From: Malachius bipustulatus | Taxonomy: Eukaryota; Arthropoda; Insecta; Coleoptera; Melyridae | Length of the DNA stretch: 64,000 nt | Direction: 5' to 3' | Assembly (NCBI GenBank): GCA_910589415.1 | Contig: OU342639.1 | Span: 18,484,268 to 18,548,267 of the forward strand | In this document: piece after piece, positions 55,338-64,000 of the stretch | Numbering within the stretch: the stretch's first letter is position 1 | How the letters are laid out: each line of letters starts with the position of its first letter | Program-made: the position numbers and the translations under genes | Notes under the pieces: model-generated | The model's input: the letters and a program-made list of their open reading frames with translations, nothing else | What the model was told of the DNA's origin: nothing | Database searches by the model: none

Positions 55338-57561
55338 TATAGTCCCCCGACGCGTGATCGAAGCAGTAGGCATATTCTCGTAGATTGCAGAACTCACACT
55401 AGCCGTCAAACGTCATTCCAGAGACATGCGTCGAACTGTCGCGAGCGTGTCATTGACTAAACAATTGTAAACAAAAAAAATGGTGAACTCTGGAATGTTA
55501 AAGAAATAACTAATAGAATTTTTCCAGAGTGGTCTCGTTATATTATATTATTTATTACACATACACTTATTTTTTCAATAACATATTTATAAAATTGCCG
55601 TTTTAACTGTCAATTTATGTTGCGTAGTTTCGAAGTTTTTAATTTTCTGAAACTTCAAAATTAATCAAAATAATTTTTGATTAAGTGAAAAAGTTTTCTA
55701 GAAATAAATTACTTTTGCGTTATTTCTATTCCAGATATTCTTAAAAATCAAGTACTTCATTTGACTTTGCGTGTACTATTGGTTCCTGGAGAGTATGAAA
55801 AAAAGTAACAGCAAAAAATCATAATACAACGAATAAAAGGAATTAAGAGCTGTGCATTTGCTCATGTTGGTTGTAAATTTTCTTTACTTGGAAGCATCTT
55901 CTAGTTACCTATTTGTCTTATTAATGTAAGAGGGTAGTTACCTATGTTTGCCGGAAGTTTTTAAAAAAATCTGGGATATTCCTTCATTCCTAGGACATCT
56001 TTAGTTTTAGTTTGGAGTTATGGAGAACGATCGTTATCTTCTTTAGCGCTTTGCAAGATATCTTTCAGTGAGTTCCTGGCGAGGATTTATACTGGAATGC
56101 TTTACCAAGAGATGGCGCTCAACTGCGTGAAAGCTCCACATATAATAGTTAAGACTTATCATCGAAATTTGATAATTTTTATAAATGGTTTCTATTTTTT
56201 AACTATCCATGAATGTGCAGAATAAAATAAAGACAACTGTATTTTTATTGAAAATTAAATATTCTAATGCCACCTATTTTCGGCTAAAGAATTTAATTGA
56301 GTGCCAATAAAAGCGAAATATGCAATCTGTTGGGCTATATTGTTATATTTCAATTATACCTAATGAAATTTCACTTTGAAAGAGGCTTTTTATCATGAAA
56401 TACGAAATCAATAACTGAATTTAAACTCTCTGTGCTAATTAATCCCGAGTTAATAAATCAATTAAAGTCTAATTAGTTGCCAAATTGCCTGCATTGTATA
56501 TTTATCCCATGGGCATGCTTCTAAGGTGTGTTTTCTTCTATGAATGTAGGTATTTGCTGTTTTCATTCAGTGAATTAAATTTTCAACATTAATTAAACGA
56601 CAGTCTCTCAAAATTTTTTGTTACATCTTCAAAAACAAAATACCTACCTACCTACCTATAATAGGATTCACTTAATATCACTTCAAAGTAATTTTGGAAT
56701 TTATATAATATACCTACCTACACTGGATATAACAATTAATTTTATGTAGGTATATAATACGTACACGAGGCAAAATTAATATATTCATTTATAATCATGG
56801 CAGTAATACCACGCAATAACTTTGCGATTTTCTTTTCAAGGATGAAGAAATTGTGTGCTAAAAATTTAAGAATCTCTTTTATAGCATGTGCAATATTCAA
56901 GCCTGCCCCGACAATATCCATGAGATCGTTCTGAAAATGTGCTCTCACCAACTCTCATTCGCCTATTCAAGTTTTATCATACCAAATACCGTGAGTCTTC
57001 AAAAGCCTCCATCTACCTACACCAAAAGTACACAGAACATTCGATCCAAAAAAGCAATATTTCTTACTAATTCTGTTATAATAATTGATTATTAAAATAT
57101 CGTTTTGAGATCGTTGTGTTTATATATAGGTATCAATACTTCCACTGGCGTCCCTCAAGGATCGGCTAGTCACCTTTCTTTTACTATTTTACCTCAGCGA
57201 TTTTAGTCGTAACACTATTTGCACCCCGTTTATGATCAAGGCAAATTAGATCAAATTTATTATTATTATTAGAATATAGGTACCTATATTCTTAGTATGG
57301 ATGTAACAGACTATTATAGTTACCAAAATTTCATGAGTATCGGAAAATAAATGCATGGTGTTCACTGCTATAGCTGATTGGGGAAACTCCAACGTTGATG
57401 CTGTACTTGTCAGTTCTAGGCTTACAATTTTATTTTAAAACTTTGACAGTTTCAAGGAAATTTGACTTTTGTTGTAAGACAAATCTATATCCTAGGATCA
57501 CGGAAACAGTGAAACTTGTCTGTGTAAATTAATAAAAATATATAAATATATAGAATACATA
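55338..57561. other. Intergenic, nothing recognised
   Basis: AT-rich and non-coding, with CCTA microsatellites at 56642-56660 and 56711-56722. No ORF with a domain. Confidence 0.4.
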
Positions 57562-60414
57562 CAGGATGTTCCAGAAGGCATGGATCAAAAGAAACCCATT
57601 AGTATGAGGGTAATTTGGAACAAAAAATCCCATAAGCAGTGGTCCGATTGTTTACGGTTTTCGAGTTATTTTCATTTTCTATGATTTTTGAAAACCTTGT
57701 TACATATAAGATAAGAAAAAAATTAAAAGAAATTTTGCTTTTTTTTTGTAAATAAACTTCTACGCTATAAATGTTTCAGAATTACGTCTTATTCTTAGTT
57801 GTTATTTTGGAATTGTTCCCTGCATATTATAAAAGTTAGAGGCCATTTAAATAAAAAATAAATAAATAATTAAATAAATAAATTCTCTATCCCCATCCAC
57901 CATCGTGGGTAAACTAACAGAACTTAAGTTGTCTGGCAACATTATTTCCTTCATTGGAAATTTCTTAAGAAACAGATCTTATAGAGTGAGAGCTAACGGC
58001 AAAACTTCATCAAAATTCACCAAAGAGAATGGTGTTCCACAAGGCTCCATCTTGAGCCCCACGCTGTTCAACTTAGCCATAAACGACATCGGCGCAAATA
58101 TTAAGCGCCCAGTAAAATATACACTGTACGCCGACGACCTTGTCATTTACTGTCATGGCAAAACCACATCCGCCACAACCAACCTAATTCAAGCAGCCAT
58201 AAACCAACTTAGCCTCTGGTCATCAAAAACTGGCCTCCATTTCTCCACAACAAAATCCAAGATCTTAAAGTTTAGCAAATCCTATGATACATCAACCCCT
58301 AAAGTGACCCTTAACGGGAAAACCCTCTCCTCAGTAAATCAGCACAAAATCCTTGGACTAACCTTCGACAAAAGACTGAATTTGAAGCAGCACATTGCTG
58401 ACGTCAAAACCAACTGCCTGAAAAAACTCAGCATACTGAAGATCTTAGCCCACAGCCAATGGAGAGCCGATGAAAACATCCTGCTGAGAGTGTATCGCGC
58501 ACTTATTCGGTCCAGAATAGACTACGGCAGTGTCATATACATATCTGCCTCAAAATCCACCCTGAAAAGCCTGGACTCAATACACGACACTGCACTCAGA
58601 ATTTGCCTCGGAGCTCTCAGATCAAGTCCCAATGAAAGCGTTTATTGTGAAGCCAACGAACCTCCCCTTCGGCTGAGGCGCCAACACCTTCTTTTGAGCT
58701 ACTTCTCCAGGATATCAGCCAACCCCCAAAACCCAGTATACTCACTCATGACAGCCATGCTACCACCACCTAACCCACCCCCAAGAGTCCTATCAATAAC
58801 ACAAATTCTTCAACCACTCCTTACCAACCTCCTGCATCCTGACCTCCTATCCACAAAGCCAATCATGACACCCTTATTTCCCCCCTGGAAAAAACATCTC
58901 CCAAATATCAACACATCTCTCTCTAACTATCCTAAACACGACACTCCGAAGGAACTTCTCAGAAAAGCATTCCAAGAAATCATCCAAACTTCAAACTTCA
59001 ATGAAATCATATACACCGATGCGTCAAAAAGTTAAAATGGCACAGGATGTTCAGCGGTAACCCTCAACAGTACACTCTCCACCAAAACCTTACCATGCTT
59101 TGCAAGTGTGTATACAGGCGAACTCTATGGAATCCTCCAAGCCATTAAATCTATAAACACCGAACGTCATCACGTAGCCATTTGTACAGATTCTCTCTCC
59201 TCCATCAAATCCATCAACCAACTATACACCCAGCATCCACTAATTCAAGAAATACATGACTCACACGAAAGACTAGCCTCCCAGGGAATAAGCCTGACAC
59301 TGCTATGGGTTCCATCACATGTAGGTATACCAGGAAATGAAAAGGCCGACAATGTAGCCAAAGAAGCCTCGTCTTCATCCACAATCTCTGCACAAGTCCA
59401 AATCCACCACAGACTTGAAAGCCTACAGCAAAAAAAGCCGCCAGAACCGCCTGGCAGAACCACTGGGACAGAGTTTCCTCAAGGCTGCATGAAATCCAAC
59501 CATCTCTTAAGCGATTTGACTCCCATCAACAATGTCAAGAAGGAACAAAATGGTAATTCGGCGACTCCGAATAGGCCATACCCGTCTAACCCATGGATAC
59601 CTGTTTACCTCTGAAAATCCACCGCAATGCGAGCACTGTAATAGCATACTCACGGTCAAACACATACTTACAGACTGTTTAACCCTCTCAAGCAACCGAC
59701 AAAATCGTGGTATTATTGGAAACCCAAAGGAAATTCTTAATTCCCCCGATCAGCTGGCACATTTGATCAACTACCTACAAGAAATTAATGTATTTCAAAA
59801 GATATAATGTTTCAATAATATAATCAACACACATGATGTACAATAATGTAAATACTGTGACCGAACAATAACTGTATCTGTGTCAATGACCACAGTTGTC
59901 GAGACACGTTAAATTTAAATAAAAAAAAAATAAAAAATTTACCATAGGACGAAAACTTTCAAAATTTAACATTTTCAACTAATTAACTTTGGAAAATTTT
60001 CATTTCGAGTGGGCATAATCTAATATACGTGACATTAGAAAATAAGCACATTAAACGAAGAAGTTTTTCAAAGTAACGTTCACGTTTTCTGTGCGTAAAT
60101 TTTTTTATGGTCATTTAATTATCACGATGATTTTTTTAGAAACATTTAAATGGATGAAAAATTGCCTATACTTTTATAATATGCAACGAACAATTCCAAA
60201 ATAACAACTTTGAGAATAAGACGTTATTTTAAAATATTTTTAGTGTACAAGATTATTTTTTATAATTAAAGAAGCGAATTCATTTTTCTTATCGAATGTA
60301 ACTTTTTTTTAATCATAAAATGCCGAATAACTCGAAAACCGGAATAATTTTTTTGTTTCAAATGATCCCTCCTGCACTGTGTCTTGTTTGATCCATGCCT
60401 TCTGGGACACCCTG
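57562..60414. mobile_element. Palindromic element F6, split by an I-type retrotransposon
   Basis: Left arm 57562 to about 57860 (CAGGATGTTCCAGAAGGCAT, GATCAAAxGAAA, GGTTTTCGAGTTATT, TTATTTTGGAATTGTTC, GCATATTATAAAAGT) and right arm about 60105-60414 are inverse. The left flank is TA; the right flank reads CA, probably a mutated TA. The right arm ends GGGACACCCTG. Non-coding apart from the insert. Confidence 0.8.
57890..59934 (+). pseudogene. I-type non-LTR retrotransposon, 5'-truncated, RT plus RNase H
   Basis: The frame from 57905 holds the second half of the RT (FIGNFLRNRSYRVRANG, NGVPQGSILSPTLFNLAI, catalytic YADDLVIY, HKILGLTFDKRLNLKQHI). It continues into RNase H: YTDASKS, an in-frame TAA at 59033-59035, then VYTGELYGILQAIKSI, CTDSLSSIKSINQLY and LLWVPSHVGIPGNEKADNVA. 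After a frameshift near 59435 the C-terminal GHTRLTHGYLFTSENPPQCE and CEHCNSILTVKHILTDC motif follows in another frame to 59805-59807. The presence of RNase H and the C-terminal CCHC place it in the I/R1 group. One stop and one shift inactivate it; the 3' A-rich tail ends near 59934. Confidence 0.9.
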
Positions 60415-60651
60415 CATATCTAATTAGTACAAAACGGGAAACATTGGACCAAATCATATGAGAGTTATACATAAAATACAACCAGCCCTGTAGCATCTTA
60501 ATTTTTCTTCCAAACTGAAAAATTCAAAAGCCATGTTCAATGGCTCTAGGGCAGCTACAAACTGTTTGAAAATTCCATTTTTTTATCGAAACACTTTCAA
60601 CTAATGATTATCAATGGTTTTATTTGAATATTAGCAACTAGGTATACCTCA

Positions 60652-60864
60652 GGGCCGAAATAACGTGCAGTAACTGACATTATAGGTACTAAAAAAGCAA
60701 TTTCGCAAAAACAGAAAGCAGAAACTTACGTTTGAAGGAACATTTTCACTGATGGAGAAGAGGCAAAGAGAAAAGTTCCTCAAAACGTAAGTTTCTGCTT
60801 GACGTTTCTCCGATATTACTTTTGAAGTAATATCGTAAGTAAGTTACTGCACGCTCAAAAGCCC
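60652..60864. repeat. Short palindromic repeat, 213 bp
   Basis: GGGC...CGTGCAGTAACT at the left pairs with AGTTACTGCACG...GCCC at the right. Inside, GCAGAAACTTACGTTT (60718) pairs with AAACGTAAGTTTCTGC (60785). It is probably a miniature inverted-repeat element; flanking duplications are not clear. Confidence 0.6.
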
Positions 60865-60939
60865 TATGCTCAAAAGTCCCATCAAGAATTCCGTCAGGCG
60901 TGTTCCGAGGCGGGCCTTACTGAGGTTAAGGAGTAGGTA

Positions 60940-61490
60940 CCTTCGACTTTTCCTGGTTGAAGTTCTCGAAAAATTATTTCGCTTGTCTCAACCCTGAGGT
61001 TCCTCCAATGGGTTTCTCTCAGTTTTTCTTCCTTTCTGAGTTCTGCCTTGAAGAATGCGTCTTCGAAGCAACTGGTTCTGGTCCTATAAAGGATGTTGAT
61101 GCTCTTTTTCTTGCCAATGAGTGGACACGTTCATTTCCCTCCATTCCAGTGTGACTTGATATCCATTTGAGGTGAATTTATTTTTCTTGCCTGAGTTTTC
61201 TCATTTTTGAGCTGATGGTCGAAGAGGTCAGTTGCTCGACTTTCCGTCAATAATAAAATTTCTCTGTTTTAGCAGTTTCTGTCCAGGTTAATTGGGACAC
61301 ATACGTCTATTCCGATTGAAGTATGGTTGGGGAGGGGATGTTCCCATCGGTTTGGAGTACTTAATGCGCGGCCCATAGGCTTCTGCCATCGTTCCCCTGA
61401 TGGTTTTGGAGCCGTCTGTGTACCATTTAATCGAGTCTTCTTTGAGAGTGCAGTTGGAAGTGTAGAACCATTTCTCTTGACAATACATAG
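60940..61490 (-). pseudogene. RNase H relic of an I/R1-type retrotransposon
   Basis: The minus strand reads IKWYTDGSKTIRGTMAEAYG (first RNase H aspartate strand), then YSKPMGTSP. After several breaks, a second stretch reads ISSHTGMEGNERVHSLARKR and FIGPEPVASK, the H-x-G-x-x-G-N-E-x-x-x-x-L-A motif and following helix. Multiple frame changes show decay. It belongs to a different family from the I-type copy at 57890-59934. Confidence 0.7.
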
Positions 61491-62820
61491 TCCGGTAGGT
61501 AATGGATTATAATTTATTTATAATGAAATCGTGCATGGCAAGTTCCACAAAGGTATATTACTAGTATAATTTCTGACAAAATCGTAACCGACTAACAAAA
61601 AAATTCTCTTATGGTTCCCATTCGCCTTCATGTCCGCTAGTTAGCATTGCATCGTGTTTGTAAGGTCTCATTAATCAGCCTGTATATTAACTATCAACTA
61701 ATTATAAATGATAATGCATCTGAACCCTACCCTATAAGCTGCTAATTTATCTACTAATTACAATTGCAATTGTTTGAAATGATTTTCGTCTCATCATGAC
61801 TGCTAATTTATATCGACCAGATACCCAATCGAAACTTATAATAATTTTGATGATAAAATACGACTTTGAACTTTGCAGAATTCCTCGATATTCTAACTAA
61901 ACAGTGCTAAGACCTCTCGCGATTGCAACACATTGCAAGCTCCGCATCCCGACCTAGACCGTCTCCAACGAGAATGTTTTGCCTGTAGTCATGTGTTTAT
62001 ATAGCATCGTGTGGTCTTCATGGAATGCTTTTCATCCCAACTTGAGGCATAGTTCCTGAATGCCGACATCGTAAGGAATGTCGTACATAGTACACTGTTC
62101 AATGTTAGCCATCGCCAACGATTGGGCGGGATAACTCGACCTAAGGACGAGATGTCTTCATCCCGCGCGAGAAAATAGAATCACGGTCAAATTAAAATTT
62201 ATTATTGCGTTCTAGTTTAGAGCTATTGTTTACTTCGATGTATATATAAATATTAAAAGATGTAAATTTACGTATATACAGTGCCCGCCAAAAAGTTCTC
62301 TCTATAATACAATTTTTTTTATTTTCCATCTTTATTGGAAAATTTTGATCTCATAAGTTTGCGTTTTTAGCGTTTTGTTCATCATCTGTGTTTTTCTGTG
62401 TTGATTGCAGATGCCAGTTGGTATTTTACTGTTAAGAAGTCATCTTCATAGTTGGAATTACCTACTTGATGCCTGATGGAATTGTCTTGCAAGGTTTTCT
62501 GCATTTTCTCGTTGCTACTGGCGATATGGTTTCCTTCTTGCAAGGAGCTAAGTAATAATTCTTCTCTGTGATCCGATGCGCGTTATGCTTCTATACTGAA
62601 GTTTCAGAATAGTAGGCACTAAGTTCTCGGAAGTGGTCGTGACGTATAAGCGCTCAGTTGGAGCATTCAGTGGCGGACGCAAAATATCAAAATAGGTTCA
62701 GACAATAATGAATTTATTGAGAAATATAATTGTAAACTTCCAAATAATATAGCATATAGTAAATAATATAGCATATAGCAAAAATAAAAATAGCAAAGAA
62801 AATAGGAAAAAAATAGTACC
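61491..62820. other. Intergenic, including candidate transposon ends
   Basis: Non-coding. Two CAGTG-type words, TACAGTGCCCGCCAAAAAG (62280) and CAGTGGCGGACGCAAAAT (62668), lie downstream of the transposase frame that follows and could be its terminal repeats. The other end is outside the window, so this cannot be settled. Confidence 0.35.
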
Positions 62821-64000
62821 TTAGTCATCGTCAGAAGAAAAATCGTCGGATGATGGACAACTATCCCGATCACCGTTATCGTTCAAGTTGATAATTAATG
62901 GCTCAACCGAAACATCAACTATTGTGTCTAGATCCCACATTCTGTCTTCTTCTTTTGTAGTATGTCGGATGCAGTTTCTCCATGTTTCAGCCGTCACATC
63001 TCCTATTGCAGTAGCTAGCAGGCGTTTCACTTCATCCATCTTGAAGGTCACGTTTTGTTTCGCCACTTGGTTTTTTATTTGAGCCCAAATAAGTTCTATA
63101 GGATTCAGTTCACAGTGGTAAGGAGGGAGGCGGTGTACAATGATGTTGCACTCGCGAGCCAATTCGTCGACAGCATATCTCTTAAAATGAGGTATTTGTG
63201 CCCTTGCGATGTTTAATAGTTGCACTTTTAACATGTTGTCATCAAATGGTATATTTCTTTGAGCCAGCCAGTTAATGATGTCACCTTTTCGCCATGCAGT
63301 TGTTGGCGATGGCTCCAATCGTCGACTATGGTAGGAAGCATTGTCCATTACCACGACCGAATTTGGCTCAAGGCTTGGTAAAATTTTTAAAAACCAGCTT
63401 TCGAATTTTTCCGCATCCATTTCCTCATGGTAGTCACTAGTTTTCTTCGATTCGAAAAGTAGCAATCCGTTTTCCAAAAAACCCGAATCACTACCTATGT
63501 GAGTTATTATGAGCCTCCGCCCCTTGCCCGCTGGCGCTTTTAGTCCTGTGGAAAAACCTTCAAAAAAAGCTTGTCGACGGCTTGTTATTTCCAAATCTTG
63601 CCAAATTTTCGAAACAGTATGACCTTGATTCAGCCAAGTTTCGTCTAAGAAATATATTTTCTTCCCTTCACGACGATACTCTCGAATTTTTTGTAAATAA
63701 TTTCTCCGCCACAAAATTATTTCTTCTCTTTCTATAAGAAGACTTTTTCTATATGCCTTATGTTCATTTGTCTTAATGTCCGCAATAAGACACGTCGCGA
63801 TATTTTCGGCATTGCGTCATCCGAATTGATTTCGGCAGCGATTGCTTTTAATGTTGGAATTTCATTTCGGAAAAAGAACGAATGAAATTTTCTCCGAACG
63901 GCGTATTTTATGTCATCATCAATGTCAATGCGTTTTCTCCCCCTTGTTTCAATATTTTCAGCTACCTTTTCTGTTCCGCCTTTGGACTCTTTGAAAGTTT
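62821..64000 (-). pseudogene. Tc1/mariner-superfamily transposase with DD82E spacing, frameshifted, runs off the window
   Basis: The minus-strand frame to the stop at 62821 carries IYFLDETWLNQGH (first D), NSVVVMDNASYHSRR (second D) and RLPPYHCELNPIELIW (E in NPIE). I count exactly 82 residues between the second D and the E, far from the 34-41 of classical Tc1/mariner enzymes and equal to the DD82E signature I recall for the Sailor group. The acidic tail ends DDFSSDDD. Upstream, RGRKRIDIDDDIKYAVRRKF and PKISRRVLLRTLRQMN (helix-turn-helix region) are in another frame, which stops at 63732-63734, so a frameshift or unrecognised intron lies near 63740-63780. The ORF apparently starting at 63714 begins at a TTG and is not a true start. 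Confidence 0.85.

Overview
The window is AT-rich eukaryotic DNA with GT-AG introns. It suggests an insect genome: one spliced neuronal cell-surface gene of an arthropod type sits in a dense field of insect-style transposable elements. I lean weakly to a beetle, but the sequence does not fix the order. There is no bacterial or plasmid content.

The only host gene I can support is on the + strand. It is the 3' two thirds of a lachesin-like immunoglobulin gene of the DIP (Dpr-interacting protein) class. Six exons (4396-4578, 4635-4827, 5321-5449, 5634-5753, 27576-27746, 46615-46889) join in phase and give the end of Ig1, all of Ig2 and Ig3, an acidic stalk and a GPI-anchor-like tail. The signal peptide and the first part of Ig1 lie upstream of the window. 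The last two introns are 21.8 kb and 18.9 kb, almost entirely because of transposons.

The 21.8-kb intron holds a palindromic TA-flanked element split by a non-LTR retrotransposon (6571-9403), another palindrome (11137-11965), an RNase H relic (15201-15490), a nested stack at 17260-25431 and a further palindrome (25881-26689). In the stack, a palindromic element is interrupted by a second palindrome (17346-18223) and by a near-complete jockey-type retrotransposon (18425-24776), which is itself broken by a 2.1-kb non-coding repeat block.

The 18.9-kb intron holds an inverted-repeat element (28331-29076) and a non-coding repeat (RepA) cut by two LTR retrotransposons at the same target site. The first is a decayed Ty3/gypsy-type copy on the minus strand (29585-34422). 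The second is an intact, very young Ty3/gypsy-type copy on the plus strand (34427-44035), with 1.5-kb LTRs and a canonical -1 frameshift site between gag and pol. A restriction-like-endonuclease relic of another retrotransposon lies at 45581-46008.

Downstream of the gene (46890-64000) are more non-LTR relics (50431-51808 minus, 52570-53772 plus, 57890-59934 plus, 60940-61490 minus), a 1.2-kb near-perfect palindrome (54133-55337), a palindrome split by an I-type retrotransposon (57562-60414) and, at the right edge, a Tc1/mariner-superfamily transposase gene with a D-to-E spacing of 82 residues (62821-64000, minus). Because the insertions are nested, their relative order can be read directly from the sequence.
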